DNA of 64,000 nucleotides, taken from NCBI GenBank assembly GCA_013398055.1, contig VZRS01010803.1:372001-436000 (forward strand), given 5' to 3'. The DNA is from Ifrita kowaldi. Lineage: Eukaryota > Chordata > Aves > Passeriformes > Cinclosomatidae. The translations under genes were made by a program, and so were the position numbers. Every line of letters begins with the position of its first letter. The first letter of the stretch is position 1. Positions 13,210 through 26,139 of the stretch are shown piece by piece. The notes below the pieces were generated by a model. It saw only the letters and a program-made list of their open reading frames with translations, had not been told where the DNA came from and searched no databases.

Positions 13210-14790
13210 GGAGTTTTTGCTCAACACCTCCTACCTCTAATCTCCATTGATGTGGGGCATTAACACCAGGGCAGGTTTCTATCCCTGCCTCTCGAAGCAG
13301 AGGTCTGTCTGTGCACTGCCACATAGAAGAGTCTGCAGGAATAAACAGGCTTGGTTTAAACTGCATGAACATATTTTCAAGGTTTTCAAGGCTATGCTGG
13401 GAAACAAAAGGATTCTTGTGCCAAGAAAAATCTGAAACTCTGCAAACGGGGATGGATGGCCAGGCTGGTCTGATTTTGTGAGCTGACTCAAAGCTTCACC
13501 CTCTGACCCAGAAACAAACTACCTCTCTGTCCACCTCAGAATTAAGAAACAGCATGCAAATAATTTTGTTTGGTTTCTATGGCTGAAAAGTTAGGGCATT
13601 TTGGATTGGATATTTACATGTTACATTTATTTTACAATTTCATCCATAAAAATCCTGCAGTCCAAATAACTGATTACTGGATAGCTTGCATGGATAATTT
13701 AAAATTGTCTATGTATTTTACTGGAATGTTTAGGCATGATTTTCAATAATATATTGGTTTATATTGCTAGAAATTCTAACTGTTTGCACAGCCAAAATCA
13801 TGCATTTGGGAACAATAGGGGATTGCTAATAATATTATCTTCTTTTTTTTCTTTTTTGATTTTGATTGCCATGCAACCTGTACTTGTAAATTGGCAAGAT
13901 CCAAAGGAGCTTTTATTTGGTCCCTACCATCAAGAACTGGGACAGGGGAAAAGGGAAGATATAGTCATGAAAATAACAACTTTATTTGAAGAACCACCAT
14001 GCTTTAATCTGTTACCTAAGGTGAGTTACTGCCTTATGCAGACCCAATTTGTCTGAATCTTGGAGAGCATCTGGGATCTGCAGTATCTTTGATCCATGTC
14101 CAATACTGTTCCATGGTCTAGGTGCATTTCAGACCTTCCTTGCCTCAGGCCATGCAAGATGGCTATTGTCACAAGGTTCTCATGCACATCCTAGCACAGA
14201 TGGCACACAATCTTCCACACCAGCAACAAATATGAGACAGTCTCAGATATTTAATTGTTTTCCTCTTCAGTGTGCTGGTATTGTCCTTCTCTGTATCCTT
14301 TCCTTTTCCTAGTCCTGTACTTTTCTTCAGTACTCCAAGCTGCTTTTACTCCCAAAGATTAAAATACACTTACCTCATGTATTTTTTTCCCCAGCCAAAG
14401 TGCAATAAAAACAGAGCTACATTCACGCATGTAAAACCAAATTCATATCATCTACTCCCACTAAAGATAAAGGTGAAGTCAGTGAGATGAGACAAGAGGA
14501 GCTCTTAAATCATAACAATTCTGTTCTAAAGAAAAATTTAAAAGTCTAAAAATAATTTCTGTTATTAGTGGGGGAAAAAATACTACTGATATTGGCATGT
14601 GAATTTTAACTTTAAATAAACTCAGTAGCTATATCTAATAGGATGATCTGTAAAATATACATAAAATATTCCTCTCTGCCCAGGAGTAGCTGGACTGCTG
14701 AGGGGATTTGCCTTTTCTTCAAGGAACATTTCCCCTTTACAGGTCTCATCCCACCCCTCTGTGTTCTTTCAGATACTGCTGCTCCCACAT
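13210..14790. other. Non-coding DNA, nothing recognised
   Basis: The longest frame is about 106 codons at 13736-14056 (plus strand). It ends shortly after a 'cctaaggtgagt' that resembles a splice donor at about 14020, but its N-terminal part is a T-run translation and no acceptor or family match supports an exon. No repeats or RNA genes are visible. Confidence 0.6.
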
Positions 14791-15010
14791 GATTATGGTT
14801 TCCGTGCTGCGTTATCTGTGAGCGAGCGTTAGGGCAACTTGCAGCTATCAAGGAATCACTGAAACAGGAAGGATGTTTTGTTTAACCGCAGACGCCTCAT
14901 GACTTATAGCCATCACTAGCATTATGGGATTTGGAGAGCTGTTTTAGTCTGGCAATGGCTTTGATGAACAAATCTCAAATCTAGGTATGACAGCATTTGA
15001 AATGGCAAAA
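14791..15010. promoter_or_regulatory. Candidate conserved non-coding element with RUNX-type site
   Basis: Six CpG dinucleotides fall within about 95 bp (14802-14894), well above the depleted background. The core 'aaccgca' at 14884-14890 is the reverse complement of TGCGGTT, an accepted RUNX-family site. The sequence lacks simple repeats and open frames with motifs. CpG retention in a CpG-poor region is compatible with purifying selection or lack of germline methylation. The call is inference from composition; no conservation data were available. Confidence 0.3.
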
Positions 15011-16543
15011 TTTAGTGGTAGATCGGGTTGTAAGTGGCCAAGCAGTCAGATGTTGACAGGAGTTGAATGCTCAGATGGCTAGACAACTTCTGTGAAAAAA
15101 CAAACTAGTTTCAGAAATAATTTTCCCAAAGTCTGAAAAATTAGACCAGTAAAAAGTAACTTGAGGAGAGAGTAACTTGATGGGATGTCTCCCACTGTTT
15201 CAGCAGGTGATACAGGACTCAGGCCTGCTCTGTTTAAACGGGTCACTCTCATAATGGTGTCTCTAGTGACAGAGGAAAGATTTAATCAATGCTAATGAAT
15301 GTTTTAAAAAAGATACAGAAAAAGACATTAAAAATTAAGACACGTTGGTTTTAAAACAATTTAAAAATGTACAGTTTGGGGAATGAGGAAGGACTTCTGG
15401 CTATTTGAACCTTGGAACAGTACAAGCTGGAACTTACCTCTTCACACCCTAATTGCTGGCAATAGGCTGGTTGATATACTAATAAACACTTATATTTGTA
15501 CCTTATTTTGATTTTATAGCTATCATAGTTTTATGTGTCTATTTGTGATATGTTGGTGACCAGGAGTCTTCCAGGTCATATAACTTACCCTAAAGGCTTT
15601 TCTTCATAATAGGTCTATAAAAGAAACCTTATAGATTTTATGGTATTGCTGTAATTCAAATGTTAGATGGTTTAGTAAGGATGTTCTAAAAGAAATAAAT
15701 TACTCAACAAGTTTATCTACACAGAACTGTTATCTCTAGACTCACACCAGCATTTCTTTAAATCTCATGAGGGAATTCATCTCACAGACTATCAGTAGTG
15801 TTTGCCCTATAGTACATGCAGTTACCTCTCTACAGGTTGCATGGTTATTTAGTCATTCCCCTGGAGTGTCACAAAACTGTCAAAAGTAAACATTTTACAG
15901 ACATAGAAACTTACAGATCTCTCTTCTGCTGAATTTATCAGATGCTGTTTCATACATATCTAGCATCTTTCTAAACTTCATGGGCTTGCTCAGAAGTGTA
16001 GAAAAAGAAGAAATGTTTTCATGGCTGTGTGACTAGCTACAAATGCTGCAATTGCATCTAGTCCAGCTGACCCCAGATACCATAGGGAATGCTGCAATGT
16101 TCAGGACTAAAGTCACAATACCTGTAAACCACGAATTTTAATTCATTCCAGTATCCCTAAGTCAATCAGAAAATTCTCAGAGAGAAACTGCAAAACTGAT
16201 TAACAGAAAATATGAAAAGGACAGTGACAGTAGGAAGGGGAGTATAGACATACGGATTGGTTTTCAGTTCCTTTTTTCAGTTATTTCTGTAGAAGTTATA
16301 ACCCCCTTTACATTCTGCTCTTGGTATGGGTTGAATTATTTAGAATCACATCAGATTTTCCTTGTTTGCCTTTCAATCTCATATACTTCCCTTTCTTGAT
16401 TCAATCTATGATGATTCACTGTTTTCAAACAAAACCCATACTTTAGATATCATTCTGCCTGTTTGAGAAGGCTGGTGCTTGAAAATAAACCTTCAATATT
16501 CTCATGAAGTCTGCAGCAATGGGGAATCAGAGTCTGGACAGGT
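15011..16543. other. AT-rich non-coding DNA, nothing recognised
   Basis: There are only short frames, no recognised repeat and no notable palindrome. The composition is typical of the surrounding desert. Confidence 0.65.
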
Positions 16544-16577
16544 GGGGGCTGCAGGGGCAGGGTGGGGAGTGGTGGGG
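16544..16577 (+). other. G-quadruplex-forming motif
   Basis: Five G runs (5, 4, 3, 4 and 4 G) are separated by loops of 5, 2, 1 and 6 nucleotides, so the stretch satisfies the standard G3+N1-7 four-run rule on the plus strand. It stands out sharply from the AT-rich surroundings. G-rich context continues on both sides (16541-16600). Possible meanings are a structural or regulatory element, or a simple G-rich expansion. No transcription start or open frame is visible next to it. Confidence 0.75.
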
Positions 16578-17689
16578 TGCAGGAAAGTGGTAGAGGCTGC
16601 ATAAGGAAAGGACATGTTCTGAGGTGTCAGAGAAACGTAAAAGGAAGAGAAGGATTTCCAGGACAAATTGAGCTGTATTATCCCTCACCCATTTACCAAC
16701 AGCATAACTGAGAAAACATGGGGGATCTTCTTTAACAGATGACCAAGGTTATATACACAAAAAATATGAAAGCTTATGGTCGCTACACAGAAAGTTCACA
16801 CCCTTCTTTCTGCGTTTTGCTGTGCTGCTCTTTGAAGGGATAATGCTCATCTCCCTTTCTCTTTCCTACTCTGTGGCCTTGCAAGCAGATATTGCTCTGC
16901 AGCAATTGTGTCTCCATCGACATGGATGCATCTGGTTGGTAAGTGGGAAGTTCTGTATGGATCTCATTGCAGGGGTGAAGCTTACATGCTTTATCTGCTA
17001 TAGCAGAATAAAGGAAAGGGATGCAGTTGTGCAAGAAATACAACTGGCATGGGACTCTGAACATAGGAATTCATCTCCCATCTTTTGCAAAAGGCTTTTG
17101 CAGTCCTTTTGTAATGCAGCAACAGACTGATTCTCTCAATTCTTGGTATGAAAATGAAATCATCAGCTTCTTTTTTATTGTCTCTTTTATCCAATTTATT
17201 TTGGGGATAATTTGGGTCAGCAAGGATGGGTTTCTACTTTTGAGCTAGTTATCTCTAGTTCTTTTTGGTCAGGAGGAAGAAACAGACCGTCTAGCAAGCA
17301 ATTCTTCTTACCTTAAATGAGATACCTAAACTAGGTTATGCCATTATTTCCCAAAAGCACCCATTTTTCTATGTTACTATTAAGGTAATCTAAGGTGACT
17401 AACCTGATAGTAGACAACTGTACAATATATATCTGTGTTTGGTCATATTAATCCCACTCCCCCTGTATTTATCTGTGGCTACGGCAAACCAACTAGAAAA
17501 CAGACCTCAAAACTTGACAGCAATTTTTTCCCAAATAGACATTTACAAAATAGGAGTAAATTATCTCTCCTTAGTATTTCAAATGTCTGACTATATCTTC
17601 TAGGCTTTTATTAAAAGAAAAGGTTTTATGAATGGCTTTTTTCAGTCAGTGTTATGTCCCAAGAGCTCTAGACACTGTTCTGCTTCCAC
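16578..17689. other. Non-coding DNA, overlapping chance frames
   Basis: Frames of 67-102 codons overlap on both strands between 16783 and 17248. None shows a domain or family motif, and both strands are open over the same patch, which argues for low stop-codon density and not coding. No repeat was recognised. Confidence 0.6.
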
Positions 17690-17790
17690 AGAAATGCAGA
17701 ACCACAGGACTGCAGCGTAATTCAGGTCTCTAGTCAAACTTTCTGCTCAAAACAATGTCAGCTATAAGGTTAGACCATGGTGCTGAATCA
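17690..17790 (-). mobile_element. Old CR1 LINE 3'-end fragment, inverted
   Basis: The sequence resembles the reverse-complement form of a CR1 tail: an 'agaaccacaggactg' start near 17698, then 'ctctagtcaaac' at 17728-17739, 'tctgctcaaaacaatgtcagct' spread over about 17742-17763, 'ataaggttagacca' near 17764 and a 'tggtgct' end near 17779. Several substitutions separate it from the family consensus as I know it, so it is an old copy. Similarity disappears after about 17790. The element is in minus orientation, with the CR1 3' end on the left. Confidence 0.7.
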
Positions 17791-20700
17791 TGAATCTCAA
17801 AGAGCAAGAATATTTAATTAAATTCCTACATCCTTCTCTACGCTTCATGGAAAACAGTCTATTTTTAAAACAGACTATCTTGAGGGATTTACACGTCAGG
17901 AATTCACAATCTTTATTTTATGAATCTTGGAAAATATAACACCAAGTTTTTCTTCTACGGTCTTGAAAAATTGGTTGTTCGGGGTTTTTTCCCATTTCAG
18001 TTCTTACTGGAGTCCTGGGACTCCATTACCTGAGATTATGAGAGAATCCCATTACAGTGTAAGACTGAGGTAAGAGCACTGAAAATGCTACTTTATCAAG
18101 TATACCACTACAGTTATGTCTGACCAGATAGAGCCATTTCAAGAAAATTATTTTTAATTGGTCAAGTTTTCCTTGGGCATTTTTGTGTATCTTGTGCGTT
18201 CTTCATACGCAGCTACATTTATTCCTTCACAAAACCTCTGGTGATGCAGGTAGCACTATTAACCACACATATGAAACAAAAATGGAAAAATACTTCCATT
18301 ATCTAACAATGGAAATAAGCAACTTCTCCATAGGCATGGATAGGAAAGATACTTCAGAAAAATCTTCAATATATTTCCATTCTTCTTCAACTGAAATTTC
18401 CTTCCTCTTCCTCTTCTCCTTCCTCCAGTACTTCCCCTATGCCCGTAGTTTGGGTGTCTTCGGAAGACATAAGCAGGAGGCAACACTGACATGTGGAGGA
18501 CCCCTCTGGGAGAACCCTATATAACCTCTCTAGGGCCAGATACCTCCCAAGTGTTGCAGGAAATTGGATGGTGCTGTGACATGGTCACTAAGTGCTGTAA
18601 ATTACAAAGACACCATGTCTGACTTCAAGTTCCTGAGTCACAAACCACAGTATGGCAGAGATAACCATGGGGCAAATATCACTGTGTGCTGTGTTCCTTG
18701 TTGAAGTGTCCCCCTAAAAGCTGCCAGAAGATGGGAGTCTGGGCTCAGCTGGTCTTTGATCTGATATCCCTTTTGTGCCTCTACCTCCAAGCTTACCCTT
18801 CAGATACATCTTAATGTCCTTCCTTCTGCACTGTCTTTTTTTGGAAGCCTGGCTTCATATTGCATGGCAACTCTAAGTAATCGAAAATGAGGGACAATAT
18901 GTAGCAAAAAATTCCATCTGGGAATGCAGTTGGGGTTTAACATCAGTTTAATACTCTGTCTTAAAACAAAAGACTCCTTAACTTGAATGCTACAGATCAT
19001 CCTCTTCACAACTCTCCCTCGCAGAGAGATTACAGTTTGATGGCTGTGAGATTGCTATGTATATTGACACTGTTTTTAAGAAAAACCTGTTGTCTACTGC
19101 TTCATCTAATAAAGACAAGAGATTCTGCAACTCTTCACATCAAAAGATACAGCCTGACATTTCTTATGAGTCATGAGTCAACAAATTATGTACCTTTCTT
19201 TCTCTTAAGCATGTAATTTGATCTCCAAGCATGAGCAACAGTTTTTGTATTTCAATCAGTAAACAATTCCTCTTTAAAAACATTCCAACTAATGTTTATT
19301 TGTACAATCTGTCCTTCAGCAGAGCCTTAGTTTGATGAAGTAAAAGATGTAACTCTAATAGGAAAGTGTCTAAAAACTGACAAAACATTTCATTTGATCA
19401 AGTGTGATGAGTGCACTAAGGAAGTATGTAGTATGAAAAGCTGATACAGCATTTCATTGAAATCACTGTGTCTTAAGCATTGCTTCTTTCTGAACTAACC
19501 ATCACCCTCACTGCAGTATAAATTTTCTTTTTAAATTACAGGGATCAGATTTCCAACAAAAAACATGAGTAATGCATCGTCTGAATGAAAGAAAAATGAA
19601 GTATTTTTCTTCAGTCTTAAGATAAAAGTGATTACTGTGGATACCTCTTTCCCTTGGGAAGAGTGAAATGAGGTCCTTTATTTCATTAGAGATGTCAAAC
19701 ATGAAATCAATATCAGTGCTGAGACCTTGACTGGTGGCCAGGGTGGGTGGGCACTGCTAAAGTAAGAGAACAAGATGTTCTTTCTTGATTAGAACAATTT
19801 TGTTGCAATGAGCAGGCTAGAAGAATTATTTTTAAAAAGAAAAAAAAAAAAAGGAAAAAGAAAAACTGAAAACCTGGAAGGTCAAAATGTAACTGGAAAC
19901 TTGACTGCAGTTTTACGATCTCAAAGGTAACAACTAGAATGACAGACAGCTTTGCACATCCATTTTTCAGACAAGAAAAAACAAGAGATTCTTACTCACT
20001 CTTCCAGTGGACTAACTACAACACTCAAGATTATCATTATAACACAGATATTTAAATTTATGTGGTAAATGTTTTTTTTTAATTCACAGAGCTGCACAGC
20101 ACTTTGCAGAGTTCATCCAAACCAAAGAAATATGCTATTGCAGTGCATTCCAGGCACTCTACAGCAAACAATGCCTAAGGATTGCACTGGTCAGCAAGGT
20201 ATCTCAGGGCAAACTATTTCAAAACACCATGTTCTCCTGCAGATCTAGGTCCACGAGTATAAATCATTGTAAATCCCTGGGGTTTTATAAAGGTTAAAAA
20301 AAGAGAAGTGCTCCCATCTCCATCTTCCACACCGTGAAAATACATTTTTGCAAACAGTGCTATTTTTTTCTCCCAGTTCATGGTCATTTCCTTTTACTGA
20401 ATAAAAGTTCCTGTGCAAACATGACAGTTTGCTTATTTTAGCAGTTTGAGTTTTGGGGGTTTTTAATTTTATCTCCATGCTTATGACTTTGTATATCATT
20501 GTGGCAGCTATTCCCTGTGACAGAACAGTGGTAGATTTAGTACATCTGTATCTTGTTCTGGATGTCCACAGTACAGTACATTACCAATGCCCTTATATAT
20601 CATAGCTGCTTTAATGCCACAGTCTTACAGACAAATCACTAGTATGCCCATAGACCTTATGGATACAGCTGTGCCATTTTGACAAGTCCCTAAATCATCA

Positions 20701-23700
20701 ACTAGATTCTGATACAGAGTGACAAATAATCCATCCCCTAAAAATCCTTTTATACTCAATTGGACAACTTGTGAAAAAAAACCCAATACCCAGGCTCCAA
20801 ATTTATTGGTCAGCCTCCTAGTCTTTTTTACTTTTCATGTTCTGGCCCACCTTTATGTCTCTTCTTATCTTTAATACTGATATTTTTTGCTTTTAATGTG
20901 ATCTTTCTCCCATTGTCATGACACCTCAGAATAATGATGCTTTCCAACTGATCACTAAGGATAGGTTTTCAAGGCTTTATAATTTCTTGGGTCAAGCTGC
21001 TCTTTGAGGACCTCTATGGATCCTCAAGCCAGCTGCAGGAACTGGAAGGAAATTTCTTCTGTCAGATGAGAAAGAAACACCAAGGTTTTTACAGCCTGTA
21101 GGAAGATGGGTGCTAATCTGCCTCAGACCTTTAATGATTCTTTAAAAACAGAAATAATAATTATGTAGAGAAAGTTTACAACAGACAGAGACTAATCAAG
21201 TGGAAGTGAATGTAGCTCCAATACACAGTAGCTCCATAAATAAGTGATCGAGGAAGAAGAGATACTTTGCCTTTCATCTCTAAATTGCTGTTTCAAATCC
21301 GGACTCAGTGTCTAAAATGTTAATTTGAGCCTATGACATCTACTCTGTGGTCAATGCGAAGTGAATTCCTGGTCTCTGGCCAGTTTCTAATGGACAGGTG
21401 GCAGCAACCCAAGAAAAGATGATAACCACAATTGGCATCCCGGTGCAGAGTCATGGCAGTAGGACAAAGACTGAACTGGTCAAAAGAAAAAGTGATCTCC
21501 TCATCCCCTCCAGACAGTTCAGCTAAAGCAGGCCTGAAACAAATGGGCAAAGCACTGGGGGAGAAGATTTTATTATGATTGCTCTGCCATCTTTTTTCCT
21601 TATGAGTAAAAGAGGAGACTTATTTTTCCAAGGCTGTCAATCTCATACCTTTCACAATTTGAAAAATAGGGAGAAATATTGTTCTGTCCCCCTTACCAGG
21701 TCTCCCTGCTGCGACAGCGAGTGTTGCTAATCATGTGCTTGAGCTCTAGATCAAAACCAGGTGGCAGAGAAAACTGTATTTAAACTTTGACCCTCAGTTC
21801 CACTCTGTCACACAGTTTTTGTTTGGAAAAAGAAAAAATAAAAAAGGTTTGATTTTGCTAGCAACAAATGCTTTTCACTTGCCAATGAACTCATTAAATA
21901 GGTATTCTACCCCAAGCTCAGATATTTCTGTAGTGGGACCCTCCTCCCAGAGCACCAATTGTAAAAAGCATTTGAGAATCCATTTTTATTCTAGATTCCA
22001 ATATTGCATTTTCTTTCCTCTTCCCTTTTAGAGCAACAACTGAAAAAAAAAAGTAACAAGGAAAAAGAAATTGATAAATCTGTCTAGCTAGTGTAAGGAA
22101 ACAAAATGACTGCTGTGCAGTGTCACAGCTGGTAATGCCTCAGATTTGACTGAAACAGCATTGAAAAATAGCCAAACAGGAATCTTTCATGTCTGACTTC
22201 ATAGGTCACCCACCCCATGCTATGTGCTCTTTCTGTGAATCTCACAGCTAAGTACTTCCAGCTAAAGTAGTTCAAATACACAGAATGAGAAAAATCAACA
22301 AAAAGACACAATGAGCAGTCTAGAAACACCACTCAGCTAGTGCATTGTATATGGGCAGCAATGGATTAGTAGCAACATGGCAAGCAACCCATTCCAATTT
22401 GAGGGTTTGTCTTATGACCAGAGTATATTTCAGGTTTATCATTCTAGTTTCAAATGTGTGTATACATAGTCAGAGCGTAGTTGGTGCTCATTTGAGTTAA
22501 AAAAAATCTCCAGACTCTACACTTCTAGCAAAATGTGACTTTAAAGTAGCTTAATAGCAACAGGAGACCATGAATAAGCACAAGACATTGGAAGAGATTC
22601 AATGCAAGGAACGGTCTCAAGAATTTATTCTAGAACGTATAACACAGAAGCATGGAAATTGGAAAGGCTGCCTATCTTCCTCCACTAAAATAACAACAAC
22701 TTCTCAAATGGTAACGGTTTTGGATATCATATTTCCATTAAATAGATGAGTAAAAAAAAAAAATAAACTAGACATAGCTATTGTACCTAGAATTAACCAT
22801 AGTGAAGTGGAGTAAGGAAGAACATTTTCCTACATTCTGCATGTGTGTTTGCATGCTTGTATACTGTCAAAAAAATTGCAAAAGATACACAGCAAGAATA
22901 ATCAACCCTACAAAAGCTTTCCAATAGTTGGTACTTTAAAGGTTTTCTGCATTGACTGAGGGTTACTTTTTCAAAAAGCATGTGACAACAGAAAATTATT
23001 TCAAGTTGGCGAAGAGATTCAGAAAAAAACCAAAATGCCCTGATTTCAGTTTAATTTTTCACTGTCTAATCAGTTACATTCTTGATATATTTCTAATATT
23101 TTGTATTTACCCGATTACTGCCATATTTATTGTTGAGGAAAGCACAGTAAATTTCCAGCCTATAACTTTACAGCAAGGATCAAGGAAAGATAATGGTGTA
23201 AGAAGTCCCCAGGCTGGATTCTTGTTTACCCTGCAAACCTAAATAACTCCTGGACTTCAGGGAACTTACTTACCCATGACAATAGTGCAAAAACAATCAG
23301 GATTTAGGCCACCAATTCTATTTGTTACAGTTGAGAGGCTGACCTAAGCACATGGGATTTAAAACTGTCACTTCAGTAAAGCAATGAGGAGCTCAGAAAA
23401 AATTCCTTCAGATTGGTGGGGTTTTGTTTGGTTTTTTTTAATGAACTTTCTTGCATTGCACCTGGTCATGTCTTTCTCAGATTAACTTTGTTCAAAGAAC
23501 CTTGATCAATGCTTGTTTATTGTGGGCTGGTTTGCCCTGGCTTTTTTTCCCATGTTCAATTACCTGCTCTTCAGCCTCTGGCTCATTTGTACAGGACAAG
23601 TACAACATTCCCAGGTAAAAATGTTTTTTAATAATTTTTTGCTCAGGAGCTTATACAGAAATCATGCATTCTCTGCTTTCCCTCTCATAGGTTATAATTT

Positions 23701-26030
23701 TATTTTTTAACCAGGTTTTCAAAGGAATAATGTTTGCTTGATCATGTCTGTCTGTCGGTTCACCCCCTTCTAATAACTTTTTAAATTTATCAAATCTAAA
23801 AGAGGGGTTGGAATGTCTAAGATAACTTATGAAGAGAATTGTTAGGAAAAGTCAGAAACAAGGTGGATGAAACTCCAGAATTACTGCCTCCACTTGAAGA
23901 GAAGCAGACAGACCCACACGGCAGCAGGGAGTGATCTGGCCTGGGAGCACCAGGTTACCCACCACAAATACTGTTGTTTGCTCAGGGGAGTACCACAGGT
24001 AAAAGAACAGTAATTGTGAAGTTTGCAGTCCGTACTTAAAGAATGAGGGCACAAATTCAAAGAAACTGGGTTTCATTAGTTACTCTCTTCCTCTTCAGGA
24101 ACAACACATTTTACGGTTTCAAATCTTTGTAAACATATGTTGCCCAGAACCATACCCTTCTGTCACACTTGAGAAATCAAAACTGTTCTCCCAGCTTTTA
24201 TGAGCAATCTTCTCTTTACAGCACCAGCACTCCAACTCCACTTCTGTACAATTTCTGTAAATAGCCTAATCATAAAAGAACTTTTCCTTATTAAAAAGTG
24301 AGTATTTCAGTGGTTTTTTGTTCATGCTGTTGGCTATTTTATAAACACAGCTCAGGTAATCCTGCTTTTCAGTTTCCACATCAGCACTGATTTGCAACTG
24401 AGAACACTATTTTTCAAAAGAAAAGATCAGATATTCTCAAAACATTCTAGGCTGTATTTGAGAGTCCTTATCTCCAAAGGTCTGAGTGAAGTATTCGTAT
24501 TACAAAGACAAAGATATCAGGTCTTCCTTTTTATTGAGACATCTCTAGAACTCAGTTTTATTTCAATTATCTGGTGATACACTGGAAGACACAAAGCTGG
24601 TTGTGTGCCACAGCTCCAGGTATGAGTCTCTTTGCTTCCTCTCACAGCTATTGCCTGCTTTTAGAAATTTTCCAGTAATTTTCCAGTCCTTCTCTGTCTT
24701 GAGCCTTGGATACTAAAATAAACTCAGGATGTCAATTGATTATCTTAGGTGAGTCTACTAATTTGTTGTGAAACTGCCCCCTAAAGACCTCTTTCTTCTC
24801 TTCTTGGTAACTTTATTTCTGTTGATGTTGTCCCTGTATTTGACCTACATAACTTTCTAGATGAGGAATTAAAATTCGCATATCTCAGACACTCTAAGTT
24901 AATACATAGATTATAAAACTCTCAAGCAATAACCATAAATAGTTACCAAACATTTCAGTTTTATTAAACCAGATCAGAAATTACATGATGTGCCATTTGG
25001 CAATGTTGAAAATCTTTACTGTAACTCAAGTGCAGTTGTCAACTGTGCAATTTCTGATACATGAAGCGGTTTCACATTATGAGAATAAATCCATTTCATC
25101 CACTCCTCTCTCTGAAATTGCACACACAAGCAAAACAATTTTTATGGCTCAACTTAGTTATGTTCTTTACCAGTCTATACTACTAAAAATCTAGGAATGG
25201 ATTTAGAAAGGACAATATATTTTTGTTGTGCAGAAATGTGAGAATGTTGCCACTTATTAAGGGCTGGAACTTTGCGTTTCAGAATATAGAAGATGTAGGA
25301 ATTAGTATTATCCTTATGGTTGACCATATGTGAGTTTTCTGTTATATCTATGCATATCTAAATATATCATATCAGCAATATATTGCTCTTGTTTTGAGTT
25401 ACAGCTACACACAAGAACATCTGTCATATTGACAATGTTGTTACAAAGTCTTTAAAGATGATAAAGATCCAGACCAAAACAGAATTATTTTGAAGATAGC
25501 TAGAGAGAGAATATGAAGGAACATAACATTAATTACAAAGATTAGTATGCTTCATGATTTTCCTCTTTGCTTTTGGGCAAAGATTCAGGAAGCTGATATT
25601 GGTGTCATGATACTCCTTATAGCAGAGCGTAACTGTGGCAGGCAGACAGTGCCAGCTTTGAGACTGAACTTTTAAAATAAAACTTTAGTTAAAGACCTGC
25701 CTGTTCTCTAGAGAATAGCCAATAGATCACTAGTTTGGAACTCAAGGTGGGACTGGGAAGATTCTGTTCTCCACGTCCACACGTTTCTACATCACCTACA
25801 TCAGGAATACCCTGAGCAGCGAAGGTGCCGTATCAAGGGGATGCCCAATAAGGTCTCTTTGAGACAACACGATCTAGCAACCCACACGCTGTGCATCTAG
25901 CTTGGATTCCAGTCTGTGGGGCTAAGTTTGTATGACTCCCTGAATGACTCACCAACCCAGAGGAGAGTAGTCTGCATGGTCACTTTAAAGTAACATTTGT
26001 AACACTGTTTACTACCATAAGCATATATCT
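17791..26030. other. Long AT-rich non-coding stretch
   Basis: No gene is seen in about 8 kb. The longest frame (about 113 codons, 18183-18524, plus) includes the translation of a pure pyrimidine run at 18397-18426 and has no motif. An A-rich tract lies at 19834-19865. A small hydrophobic frame at 23513-23710 is translated T-rich DNA. A patch near 21705-21760 keeps a few CpGs, but nothing decisive can be said about it. No CR1 or LTR was found. Confidence 0.65.
18397..18426 (+). repeat. 30-nt homopyrimidine run
   Basis: The 30 bases are exclusively C and T and are followed by AG, which makes the run look like a strong polypyrimidine tract and splice acceptor. No convincing open exon follows (the frame closes within about 35 codons). 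It may be a CT-rich low-complexity tract or a cryptic acceptor. Confidence 0.65.
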
Positions 26031-26031
26031 G

Positions 26032-26050
26032 TTATATATGTATATATATG
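26032..26050. repeat. TA-rich short repeat
   Basis: The repeat is an interrupted run of TA units with single G interruptions. It is a minor AT microsatellite of the kind common in non-coding DNA. Confidence 0.6.
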
Positions 26051-26139
26051 TAAACTAGTGTTTTAGACAAATTAGGAAATTTGACACATGCTTGAAGAAA
26101 AAATACCAAATCAATCTTTACATAGTCTCATTTAGGAAT

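Noticed and set aside
13861..14025. A possible exon ending in a 'ctaaggtgagt' donor
   Set aside because: No acceptor is placed correctly, the peptide has no family resemblance, and donor-like words are frequent.
23513..23710. A hydrophobic, membrane-like small protein
   Set aside because: It is T-rich DNA translated to Phe and Leu, with no start context, no neighbour and no family.
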